DNA of 64,000 nucleotides from Anopheles merus (Eukaryota; Arthropoda; Insecta; Diptera; Culicidae): assembly GCF_017562075.2 (NCBI RefSeq), contig NC_054085.1, positions 30,299,656 through 30,363,655 of the forward strand. Reading direction: 5' to 3'. Both the position numbers and the translations under genes were made by a program. Each line of letters starts with the position of its first letter. Position 1 is the first letter of the stretch. Of this stretch, positions 13,701 through 26,021 are shown one piece after another. The notes under the pieces are model-generated. The model made no database searches. It was given only the letters and a program-made list of their open reading frames with translations, and was not told where the DNA came from.

Positions 13701-15024
13701 AAAAAAACACATGAAAAAACGGCTAGAACAGTCCCGCCACCCGGTGGCATCTGTGGTTGATGAGGCGGTTTACTGCTTCAGCGACATCGATCCGATCCGA
13801 TTTAGCCGGCCAGCCCCGGGGCCACGAAAAGGACCGAAGGACGACCGCAAAGCGTACCGGTGGAGGATAAGGGCACAAACATGCAGCAGGGGGAACAAAA
13901 ACGGACAGCCTCGGAAACGGTTCACTGGTTCGTTGAGTGACAGAAGCTGCAGAAGGAGGCTTCTCTAGGCAAGGCAAGCACGCCAGGCAGCGACACACGA
14001 AGCAGCTCACACACGGAGACGCGCACAAGACTGAAGGATCCTTCGCAAAACTGATGAGACCGCTCCCGGTACGTTTCATGTGTATCCTTTTGCTACGTGG
14101 CTACGATCAGCATGCGCGCACACACACACGCATAGAAAAAAGTACCCCAAGATGCTCACTCTATTAGAAGTAGAGCATCGCAAGAAGTGGCTAAAGCGTT
14201 CAGCGCCCCAGAAGTCCTTACCAAAGTCTCGACTTCTTCTCCCTCCTGCCTACGGCTGGTCGGAGGCGCATAGTTGAACTTCTAGCAGCGTTGTAACTTT
14301 CGGAATAGAAGTTTTACCTCCAGGACGCCCTCTGCGAATACTGAAACCGCTGAGATGGTGTATCGAGGGCGAACGGAGTGCCCCGCGGCCATTCCGGTCC
14401 CCGAAACCGTGCACAATGAAATGTTTTAGAAAATTAGGATTATTATTTAGACATTGATCCCATTGTTCCCGCTCGACGGTACTCGACTTTTGCAAAGATT
14501 CTTCTGGGGGGGAGTGGTAAGGGCAGGATTTGCAAAAAAAAACCTGAAGAGGCTATGCTTTTCAGGGCACGGTAATCGAGTCCTAGAAGAGTATAGAAAG
14601 CCGGAGCCAAAAGGTCGGCAAAGTACAAACAGCAGCCACATCCACCAAGCAGAAGGTATGGCCCCGGGATCAGTTGCTGCGGTGCGTTTACGGGAGTTAT
14701 CGGGAAGGGGGCTTTAAACCTGGCGAACAGGGGCCCAAAATTGGCTTGCATGGAATTAGGTCGAGCGAAGTGCCTGTAAAAGTGTGTGCTCTGGGCCTTC
14801 CGCAGGCTGCCTTCGAGCACTATTGTGTCGGCAAACGGTTGACTGATTTTGCAAGCGGCGGGTCCTATGGAGTTTTGCACGACCGCAAGCCCGCGCAAGT
14901 TGCGCTTGAGCAAGAATTCTATTTAGATTTAGACGTTTCGATAACATTCCCGTGAGCGAAGGGCTAAAAAAATGATAAAAAGGTTCGAGAAAACCACAGA
15001 AAGGCGCAAAAAGAGAGCAGCGTT

Positions 15025-15027
<3 letters not shown>

Positions 15028-15060
<33 letters not shown>
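15028..15060 (+). repeat. (TGC)11 trinucleotide repeat
   Basis: This is a pure run of eleven TGC units. Open frames across it read as poly-Ala, poly-Ser or poly-Gln on the minus strand. There is no support for translation: the flanks are not protein-like. Confidence 0.93.
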
Positions 15061-15063
<3 letters not shown>

Positions 15064-16931
15064 TGACATATCTTTGGAAGCTGTTGCACATGAAGACAGC
15101 GTAGTGTGTGCATTCGCAGGGCAAGGATAATGCAATGAAGGAGCCAACCTGATATTGGTATGGTAGAGCGCAACCGACCCGGAGGCCCGAACGGTCCAAA
15201 TTGGTGATGGAATTGGGAGATTAAGGGTTTGGGTCGTTTCCATTATCTTGCGGCTGTAATGCAGCAGCGATGACACAGGCAGCTGGTAAGGAGATAGAGA
15301 TGTTAGCAGGAATCATTGATCTGGATCTGGAATTTCGTAAAACCAATTACACAAAAGACATTGCGTTTGCGACTTGAAGCAGGGGAGTTTTGGAGTTTAT
15401 CTTCTGTAGTTCTGGAGTATCTTCTAAACTTGGAATTGTCAGACATTATTCTCTCTAATGCATCTTCATTTCAAACTACTCACACAACAACAAAAAGCGT
15501 ACCAAATACACACACCATCCCTCGCAAAGTGTAAAGTGTCACAGACACCCTCGACCTAATGCGGCGCTGTTGATCGATTCTTTGGCAGTGCCGGGAATGC
15601 CGCCTCAATCGCATCCCAGTGACGGTGCGGCACACAGCGCTGTAAGTACATTAAGGCTATGTAAATAGGCAAACATACCGCATGCTGGAGAAATGAAACA
15701 ACTCCCCCCCCCCCTTTTCCCACCGCAAACGGCATCACGGGTTCTATTTGCCGTATCATTACTTCCTTTTTTAAAAGCTGAGCGCATCGGTACCGCTCAG
15801 AGAAGAACCTGCCCCAGCAGTTCGCCGTCGCGTAATGGGTGCATTTCAATATTGACTTGTCACCTTCCAACGGCACTGCTGCAGGGAGGTAAAATGAATC
15901 TTAAGCGCAAACAAAACCTCGCCGGGGCAGAGAAACCACACAACGCTGCTTTTTGATGGTGTTAGGGTGCTTCTTCGTCAAGATCTGTTTTTTTTTGTTC
16001 TGCAGCTCAATTCATCATTCCAACGCGACAACGGTTGACGCCACCGTTCCATTGGGTGCATCGGTGTCGGTCTGATATTGAATAGACCAGAGTGTCAATG
16101 TGTTTGTATATATGTGTGTGTGTGAATGGGCACTTGTGCAAAGGTTTTGTTTTTCACGAAGCGCCATTTCGGCGTGTAAATTTGGTTAAGAGTCTCGTCT
16201 CTATTCTTCCACCCTTCCTTCTAATCTTGTTTGTACGTGAATGCGTTTTCGGGTGGAGGAGGAGTGTGTGTTTGTGTGTGTGTGTATGTGTGCCGGTGTG
16301 CTTTGCTGTTGGTAGCGCTGCGACGGCGGCTACCGCACTTGATCGGGAAAATGTTTGATATTTGCTCTACCCAAAAACCGGCAGCCGCCGGCCACCTTTC
16401 GGTGCAATGGTTTGCTTTTCCTGACTCAGTGTTTGATGAGATTAAGTCGTAACGAAGCTAGATTCTTTTTGTTTTCGAATTGAGCTGAGATGGTTTTTTT
16501 GTGGTTTACGTTGAAGTTGAAGATGAAGGAAAAGGATACCCAGTGATTGTTATGAAGCTTATATGAAGAGGTGATATGATGTTGCGAAGATTTGAGAAGA
16601 CTGTGTTCTACGAAGAATTATTTAACATATGGTGCCTTAATCTGTGTAATGTCCCAACAAAAAGTTGTAAAATAGCAACACATTTTAAAGCTTCTACATT
16701 TTCTAAAAAAAAAAACTTCCCAGTATTTATCAAGAACCTTTTCACAGAAATTATGGCTTATTAACTTCAAACCACCTCAACCAAATTAGCCATTCAATCA
16801 TACGCAACACGCAACGACAGATTGTTGAGCTTGATGGCGCGTAAAATTAACCCACTACGACACAAAAAGCTGCAACTTTCTTCCACCTTAACGGTTCAAG
16901 TGTTCAATTCCGGCGACCCAAATTCTGAGCG

Positions 16932-16932
16932 G

Positions 16933-17012
<80 letters not shown>

Positions 17013-17054
17013 TGGTGTGGTGTGTGTGTGTGTGTGTGGTGTGTGTGTGTGTGT

Positions 17055-17142
<88 letters not shown>

Positions 17143-17145
17143 TGG
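16932..17145 (+). repeat. Long GT-rich microsatellite block
   Basis: About 214 bp consist almost wholly of alternating GT, broken by a few GG interruptions (GTGGTG steps around 17004-17060 and GGG near 17120). The interruptions recur as TGTGGTGTG, which suggests internal duplication of an interrupted unit. Long alternating purine-pyrimidine tracts can adopt Z-DNA and are prone to length change. The open frames across it (poly Cys-Val) are artefacts of the repeat. Confidence 0.97.
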
Positions 17146-20100
17146 TTTGTAAAATTAGCTCAAATTATCCTTTTTTTCCCCAAGCGCGCACACATTTCCC
17201 AGCATCTCCAACCACACATGAAAGACGCATGGCAGCATCCGGGCGTACTTTCCCTTTTTTGTGGCCGTTACACACGTGGCCCAAACCACCGAACCGACCG
17301 GCACGGTTTCGGTCCAACAAAGGACAGTTTTGTCCTGGGCAAAACCAAGACACCCTGGTTCGGGTTCACTGGAGCGTGTAGTTGGCACACTCTCGTCCTT
17401 TTTATATTGCCCCCGGGGGTTTGCCACTCACCGGCAACAGTGAGATTTAAATGTACACACGGGTGAGCAGACGGAAATAGACATCGGAAAGACCACTTAA
17501 AGGACGATGAGGACGACCGGGGTGGTTTTTGTGGTTACTGCTGCCGGTTGTACTCTTGGGCCCGGTAAAGGATAATTCGGTGCCCGCTGACGAAATTAGA
17601 TGCCCGTTTGATAGCCCGTGTGCCGTGTACACTTCACTGGCTCGGATCAAAGTCCCGAGGTTGCTGCTGCGTTCCGGGGAGACGGACGTCTTTGATCGGC
17701 CGATCCCCGGACAACCGTAGCATGCGGTGCGATGCGCCTGGGTTCGGGAAGAAATCAAACAAAAGTGCTGTGCTTGAAAGATGTACCTTTCGAACGGTCA
17801 CACAAGATTGGCTGACGACAACGCCGCACCTTGACAGATTTGCGAGCTACTCGACTGTGTGCGTGTGCGTATGTGTGTGCACATTGCTTGGAATCAATGC
17901 TCATTAGGCATTCCGCACCGGTAGCCGTCCATATTTATAATAGGGCCAATTTTCTTCATCACTTATTCCGGACACCCCGTCCGCGTTGGTGCCGGTGGGT
18001 ACGGCAACGCTTGTACGCATGCAAATATACCGAAAATAATAAAAAAATAAACCGCCCGCAATCATAATCACGATCGAAGACGGGACGGGACGCGTTTGCA
18101 TAAACGCCGAATGGACGTGTGGTTTCGTTGCGCAAAGGTACTACCAACTGTTCCGTCCTAGAAGGCCTACGCGGAGCGAACTTCTTTTATTAGTTTTTGA
18201 AAGATGAATCAATGCAAGGTTTGCGGCCCGGGGCTTTCGGGTAAGGAATGAATGAAAAGCTTCAGCTCCAGCACCAAGTTCTGCATTCAGTTTTGTCGGT
18301 TTTGCCGGGCTATTGTGCCTTATTTTTGGCGGTGTTCCTTTTTAAGTTTGCCCCGCTCAATCAGACGTGCCTAGAGGTGATAGTCGTGTTTCTGAGAGTC
18401 GCAATAGGCACGAAAACGAATGCTCCTCTAAACACCGCCCTAGCGGGGCAAGGGGAAGCGAACCTATAAACACCTCTCTTTGACTCATCCGATTGAAATT
18501 TTCGGTCGGTACGGTTTTGTTATGCCGGTTGGACAGGAGGGGAGGGGAAGGAGGTGCACAACCGAACCGTCGAACCGGGTAAAACGTTAACACTTCGTCG
18601 CGTTTTGAAGTGACATGTAAGCTAATTCGAATTTGTGTACAGATTTTAAACCGGTGAGCGTTGGCTAGGAAGGCGAGCATCAAAGTGGGTGCGCAGAATG
18701 GATGGAGATGCCCGCCACCCGTCTGTACATCCAAAACTCCCCGCACAGGATCGGACCAAATCGGACGGAGCGGTGTTGTCGGCCTTTTGAAACATGCCGA
18801 TGTTGCCGTTGTTGCTGTAGCTGTTGGTGGTTGTGGCGCGGTTTCTTACCTTTTTGGCTCCATCTCGTTTGGGTCAATCCATTTTTAGGCAGGCTACGGG
18901 TGCAAGCGACACACCGGTTCGGTGTGGGTAGGCAAGTGCTGTTGGTCGGGTTGGTCCTCGGGTAGCAGGACAGGCAGACAGGCGGTGCGGTGCGACTGTG
19001 CTGGGCGGCATTCTTTTTTTTTGCTGCTAGCTGCCCGAGGTGACTGTGTGCAAGTTAATTTCACGATTATGTCGGGAAGGTGTTTTTTGGCAGCGAATCC
19101 GGAGAGGGAGAGAAGACTGGGGAAAGCAGATAGCCGCATCCGCCATTGATGGATCACATTAATCTTTGTGGTGTGGCGGTTGCTTGAGGTGGATGATGAA
19201 TATGTTTTTTTTCTGTCTTTTCCTTTGGAGTTGTCATAGTTGTGGGGTATAACTTATTTGAATAGAGTTGTAAAGAGCGCAAATTTAGAACCAGATGAGA
19301 TTTCAATAAAATCGTTTGACATTCAATGTTACTGTACAATGAAGAGTTAAGCCATGTAGAGCTTATTTTTGTGATATCATTTGCCAAATTCTTAAGTTTC
19401 GTGATATCAACTGATATGTGAGAGTTTGAAGTCAAGAAAAGGTTCGAATTTCGAATTTCGAAGGTTCGAATATATTCAAAAATTAGGTGTTCATCATAGA
19501 TTCAGGTTTCATAAATTTCATTAGTCACTTCATATTAAATTACTATTTTTAAGTCCATAGTTTTGCTATATTAACTGCGTTTTACTAGTTGAGTTCTAAT
19601 TGAAGCTAAGGAAAATTATTTTAAACCATCGGATAAGTTAATTAAAGGCACCCTTTATTTGTTTTAAAATCGACTTTTCCTCATACCAGCCGACACTATC
19701 TTGATGTTGTATGATATCTCTGGGTTTATTTGAGGTGAAATTTGATTTAAATGTATCTTTGAATCTCACGCTGAGGACTCTATCTTAAAATCAGTTTTAC
19801 TAAATTTCTCTACACTACCTCAACTTTTACCAGACAAGACCAGACTTAGGCCAATGTACTCCCCAACCCGCTCTAATCTTGCCTACATCGACTTCTGATC
19901 TTTCCCGACCAATTCCAGCCCGCATATCGCGGTAAGAATTGAGCAATCATTTATCTAAACCTTTGGCCGCGCTCTATACCTCAAACATGACATTTCCCGG
20001 AAACGGTGTGTTGCTGTTGTGTAGCTGTCAAAGAGCTTGTGTTGTTTCACTTGCTTGCTTGCTCTTGTCGCGTAACAAACAGCATCCTCCTCCCACCAAC

Positions 20101-23100
20101 CGTTTCGAAGCTACCGAACGCACCTTTGGAGCCTAATCTGCTATGCCGCCTGCCTCGTTCGCCCGTAAATGATTGATCACCGTCAGCGTAACACCTTTTT
20201 GGCGGTTCCGAACAGTTGGTTGGAAAACTCCCACCGAAAAAAACAGGAGAAAAAAAAAGCTACAGCTCAGTCTAGTAGCAAAACAACGTTTCAGAGCGCG
20301 GGAGCCATTTTGTTTGCGCCGTGAAATCGTTATCACACCTCCGGAATCTAATTAGCCGCACAAACAACCGCGGCGCGTCGCAAGTGGCCATTGGCGGCAC
20401 GCACCCTTTGAATTAGATTTCCTGCGCTGTGTTTGCTTTGTTGCTTTGTTGTTGCTTTGTGAGTGTGTCAAGCAAAAAAAACAACAAAATGTTCGCCTCG
20501 GGTTGCTAGTGCACAGTGAAGAGTCAGCTTCGGTAGCCGAATTGTTATGAAGAGTGTACTTCCATTACATGAGCACAAAATCTTCACATTGGTGCTGGTT
20601 TAATAAGCGAGCTGATGATCGCTGTTATGAGAAATGAATCATTTTAAGCTTTCAAATATATTATTGTCCATCTACGTTTCAACTGCCCGGATTGGCCTAC
20701 AGCTTTAAAACAGCAAATCCCGTGAAATAAAACAAACGACAAACGGGGCAAGCCTGATCGGGCAAACCTGTGTGCCTGCAGTCTTCATATTTCTTTAATA
20801 CCCCATAATTATCCACCGTAAGCACCGGGACGCGGTAGAATTTCATTAAAAAAAAAAAAACAAAAAGCAGGCACAATGCAGCAGCGCCCACAAAGGCACA
20901 GTGATTGGAAACAATCGCTCACAGCGCGCGGAAATTGATGCGATTCCCACGGCCGGCCGGTGTGGCATTCTCGCGTCCCCGTAACACAACAATGTGTCAA
21001 TAAAAGTGTGATTTTTGTGGTGCGTCCTCCCCCCGGACTTTGTTTTCGAGGCTTGCTAGTTTGGGTGCTTGGTTTGGTTTGGTCTGCCCATCAATAAGCA
21101 TCATCGAAGTATGAGCACGTACACCGTAATGCCCCATCGAACGGGGGAAGAAAGCGGAAACAAATGCTCATTAAACGGCAGCGACTGGCTCGTGACAGGA
21201 CTCACACACCGTGGGCTAATTTTGACCACCTTCAAATGTACCACCTCTTCACTTTCGTGCGCAGAATTTCGGGTTGGTAGGCCAAGCCGATCGATCTCCC
21301 GGCTAGAATGATGATGACGTTAGGGCAGAGGCTTCTGAAGGGGTTGCGGGCATCGGTAAAGCCTCGAAACCCCTTGGGCCGAAGGAAACATTCATCATTT
21401 CTCACGTCATCGTTACGATTATCCTCCAGAACCTCCACTCCCACAGGTCGGGTTGGGTAATGGTGCCATTGTTTTGGTGCGTTTTCTCCCACACACACAC
21501 ACACAGCACAGTTTTCGAAACATTCACATTTATTTCGGGAACGCGTTGGCTCGTAAATTAGCGTCCAAAAAAGCAAAAAATTAAAAAAAAACCCTCTGAA
21601 GGTGACAAATTTCGACGTTCTAAGCATATTTTCTACCATTTTCTGGGGGTGTTGGTCCTCTCTTTCCCTCATTTGATTGTAACGGGTGTTAAGTAGCAAA
21701 TATTTCTCACACTTTCCCGGTTCGCTTCTTGCGCCCGTGTTGTTTTACGGAGGCGGTGGAGAGTTTTGTGTACACCCCAAACGAGCCAGCAACATTCCTA
21801 GCAGCCTGGTGTGAATATTACACGCACGCACTTGCCACCGGTGCCCGTAAAAATTAGTAGCGATTATTCTTTTATTCGCTACACCTTCGGTCACAATCGG
21901 TCGGACGAGCAGGTGCGAGTGAGGGGGTGACAGTTGACAGTTTTAGCTGTTTTCGGGAAGTGGTCCCCGGTGCTTGCCTAGCGTGCTTGGTGCGTTTGTT
22001 TCGGCATGTACTCGGCGGGTTGACAAATATTTATGAGCATGAGCAGCGTGAGGTGCGACAAGAAACACCTATGATAGGGGGGAGGAGAGGGAAATGGTAG
22101 TCAAAAAATGCCACCCGCCGCACAGTGCTGCCCAAGTGAGGACCTAGTACCGATCGTTAGTGGACTGTATTCGTATCGTAGCCGTCATAAAGAGAGAGAA
22201 AAGGCAACACTCCAACTCCGCGTGCGTGCGTGCGGTGTTGTTTATTTTATGCTGCGTAGTGAAATGTGGAAAAAGCTTCCCGACACGTTTCGTGACACAA
22301 ATTTATCTCCCCCTACGATCTGTACCACATTCCATTTCACCTTGTTTGCCGAACGCCCTCCTCCCAACGCGCACTGCGTTGGTTAAAAAGGGGTCTATTA
22401 ATTTTGACCCACCTGGCCAAGTAGTGTAATGCGAACGCGACTGTACCGCCCGGGCGGGCTTTTACTGCAAACACTTCCCCTTCTGCAAGGGCCCGTTGTG
22501 TGGCCATAATTCATGCGCCGATGGGCAATCCTCGCGCGAAGGAGCGCGAGCAGCTACTATCACGGAGCGGGCGCTTTTTGGGGTGGGTTAATTATTAATT
22601 AGGCCCCGACCGACCCCGTAGTGAGGTTAGTGATTTCGTTCCTGGCTGCCGAGGAGAACGAAAGGATATGCAGGAGAAAAAAATGGACAATCTTTTCCAA
22701 AGTCCTTGTGGTGCGCGTGTGGTGAACGAATGGTGCGTTTAACTTGGTGTTGGCCATTTTTATTTCAACCAATTTCCATCCCAACCCTGTATTACGTTTT
22801 TTTTTTAATATTTGCTTAATTGTAATGCAGCACTGGTGCTTTGCACACTATCACGAGTGAAAATTAATTCACCCTGGCCGGTTTATTATAATGCAGAGAG
22901 CAGATAGGGCAACCGAGCGCCCTCGACCGACGGGATATTGTTTTTATGATCTCCTTCGCACACTCGTAGAAGCATTGGCACGTCATATTCAATGTGCTAT
23001 TATTTACTTGTACTTTTTGAACATTTTTACAGCATTTATGGTACAAAATAGGTAGCAAAATGCTGTTAGAATCTTTTAGAAAATACAGCACAAACACCTC

Positions 23101-23293
23101 GTAAAGAAGGCCGGCTTACAGCTGACGTGCAGGCTTGCTGTGTGCAGTTGCAGGATGCGTGTTTAGGGATGGAGAGCATAAACGCGACCCTGCAAGTCCT
23201 GCCCTGCACCAACACCAACAAAACACACACGGGACCATGCTAATGATGGCGCTGCAAATATGGCCGCGGATTAGGTTATGCAGCTCACAGCAC

Positions 23294-23320
23294 TGCTGCT
23301 GCTGCTGCTGCTGCTGCTGC
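23294..23320 (+). repeat. (TGC)9 trinucleotide repeat
   Basis: Nine perfect TGC units are followed 60 bp later by a short CAG run (about 23376-23391), so the two tracts are of opposite orientation and could pair. It is non-coding as far as can be seen. Confidence 0.9.
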
Positions 23321-24248
23321 ACTGCGGTTGAATGTGTTTTTTAGCAAGAACAACAAAGATAACCAACACACACGCACAGCAGCAGCAGCAGCTAGAACAA
23401 CAATAAAAAAACCCTTCCCTCACTCCAAACTCAAACCCGCACGTACACACACCATCAGCCCACAAACAAACGGCGAGGGCTTTTTTGAATAGAGCGAGGG
23501 CTCCGCGTGCATAACCCATGCACAAACACACACACACACACCCGTAGAAGGGGAAGAAAGGCACATTGGGAAGGAAAAAAGGGGGAAGAAGTAGAGGGGG
23601 TGAAAAAACCCACTCGTAAGCCTCTCCGGTAATGGGCACTGAAGTACTTAAAGAAGGTGCATGCAGTCACACCTCGGACTCGTGCGGTGTGGCTCTCGGC
23701 ACAGGGTGGTTCACAGCACATCCTGTCGGTGGGAATGGAGTCGGTTGTGCAAGGAAGAGAGTACACAGTGGTGTGCAGCAGAGTTGGGACAGCGATGGCT
23801 TGAACATTGCAATTGATTTTGATATTAATTTATTTATTTTTTTAATTGTTCAAGTATTGCATCTACAAGAATTTTCTTTTATTAATTCACAAAAACCTTC
23901 TTATTCTTTACATTATCTTTGTACTAATTATGCAAATTCGCTAAAATTTGAAATAAATCGTCAAACTGAACGAAGCATAATACATCGCTAGCCCTGTCTC
24001 TGCGTCGTTGATTGCATTACACACGCCAGCGGTCCTTGCGTTCTGTAGAGCAGTCCTGTTCTGTTCCTTTATATAAGGACACCTTTCATTTTTCTCGATC
24101 CTATGAACAGCGCGAAAGCACAACCACAAACCCTCGCACGCACACACACACTTATGGCACATATGGCATACGAAGCCACATTATTGTTCAAGACGTGGAA
24201 AGGATATGAATACTTCACGTTGTTCATGCGAATGTTGCTCGTAATTAG

Positions 24249-24285
24249 TATGATGATGATGATGATGATTATGATGATAGCGATG
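24249..24285 (+). repeat. (ATG)n microsatellite, interrupted
   Basis: A run of ATG units is broken by one ATT unit and then continues. It lies inside the long intron. Confidence 0.85.
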
Positions 24286-25987
24286 CGCATAGTGTGATGA
24301 TGGGTAATGCCAGAGCAATGGTGCTGATGGTAGCTGATGATGAGCCTTCTTGTGGTAACATTTTTTTTTATTTGTTGAGTTTATTTTCTTTCCCTTTTCT
24401 TATGGGAAAGTTATGGATGAAATATATCTAATTAATTTACAATTGCCGCGGCAACCATTAAACTGCACAACCAACGCATTAAACCAACCAATGGCCTGGC
24501 TGTAGTGTGTTTGCTGCAAGTATCATATTTCACGGTGGTTTGTCCATCATTTCGTGCAAATGTCAAATCTCGCCCGTACACCATCCATCATTTCGCGCGA
24601 AACGCCGTTGAGGGATTTATTTCAACGAAATAAATTCGCTCTCTCTCTCTCTTCGGCAGCTGATGCAAACGCGTAAATGCAGCGTCACTAACTGCTGAGT
24701 GATGACAAAACGATGGCTGATGGTTAATGTCGCTCACTAAACGCTCTTCTTGATCAGTGGACGGGAACGTGCTCGCTTTACTGTCGTACGGGAGATTTTG
24801 ACTTACAGCGGCTATTGGATAGCGTTGCGGAATATGAGCCTTACAAACTATACCAGAAGTTACTAACAATTACTTTGCGTTAATTGGTTAATTCGTTCAA
24901 TTAAGATACAACATTTTGTACTACAAGACTTTACATTTGAAACGAAATCAAATATAATTTTGCTCTTGACATAAGATTTGGCGAACCGCTGTCCTAGACA
25001 ATTTTGCACTCGATGTCCAACGTGTATGCCGACACGGGAGACGTTTCCGGTACAAGTGTAGAAATGGATGAGATATATTAATAGAATTTCTCGTCTCAAA
25101 ACTACCTAGGGACAAAAAGAACCAACGTGCAAACGACACCAGGAATGTCAATAAACATTGCAACGCTTCGCCAGGTGACGGTTGCGTATCCGTGTCGCGT
25201 AGATGTGCTACCACACTGCTACCACTGTGGATGAAAACTCGCCCGGACAGAATATATGATGTTTGAAGTTTTATTTTCGTTTGTCTCCGTTTTCTTGCTG
25301 CTGCAGCAAGAAGGGAAAAATGGTGCAAATATTCCAATCGCACACAACCTTTTAGCAACCTTCGGGGGCAGCCTCTCGCGCTGCTCCCGGCGGCTGCGAG
25401 GTTGTTGGGCTTCCGTGTAGTCCAAGACTTTCTTCACCACTCAGCGCGGTCACGATCAAATTGAGTTGCTCGCTGCTGTGCTCGGGCAGTTTCGGGTTGG
25501 CCCCGGCAGTTTGTTTAACGGTTGAGTGATTTCCTTTACCCCAGCCCGCCGGGACCAAGTTATTACACATTTTTTTCTTCTTTCTACCATCCGCTCTCCG
25601 CTTTTGTCTTCACTCCTGCAAAAGAATTTTCCATTTTCATGTTGAGCGCGCGGCTGTGCGCAAGGAGGAAAGTGGTTTTTCTCGTTTTTCTACACCTTCG
25701 CGGCGAAGACACGCGGTGCAAAAAAGGTGCTACGAGCTCATACCTTCACCGTGCCGAACCGGAACCCACTTTAATCGGCCAGGCCAGGCCTAGCCGAAAA
25801 GTATGCGCGCCGGCTTTCCGGTAGCTGCGGAATGTGTTCCCCCGGCTGTACCGCCCCGTGGAAAATGGATGATGTTTTGGGGGTTTCTGCTGCTGCTGCT
25901 GCTACTATCTTGCTTCGCTTTACTATTTCCATTTAATGTTTTTCGCTGCTGCTGCTGCATTGCAAGAATTTTTGCCTTTCTCTTTCT

Positions 25988-26021
25988 TTCTCTCTCTCTA
26001 TCTCTCTCTCTCTCTCTCTCT
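25988..26021 (+). repeat. (TC)n tract
   Basis: A TC/CT dinucleotide run with one A interruption, equal to GA on the minus strand. GA tracts of this kind are binding sites for GAGA-factor-like proteins in insects, but no function is shown here. Confidence 0.9.

Larger units (their letters stand above)
10511..16931 (+). other. omb: Start of a very long intron: donor and first 6.4 kb
   Basis: It opens with GTAAGTAC directly after the HGF codons, a strong 5' splice site. I see no exon in this stretch. It holds a (CA)n tract at about 10761-10780, GT/CA tracts near 12550, 12790, 13660 and 16262, an AT-rich island at about 12850-13260 and a (TGC)11 tract at 15028-15060. The open frames on both strands show no recognisable family, and several are translations of simple repeats. 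Confidence 0.85.

Noticed and set aside
16822..17466. 214-codon open frame
   Set aside because: It is produced by the GT microsatellite (Cys-Val repeats).
19436..19475. Sequences like GGTTCGAAT that resemble a tRNA B box
   Set aside because: They are tandem TTCGAAT units in an AT-rich island, with no A box and no cloverleaf.
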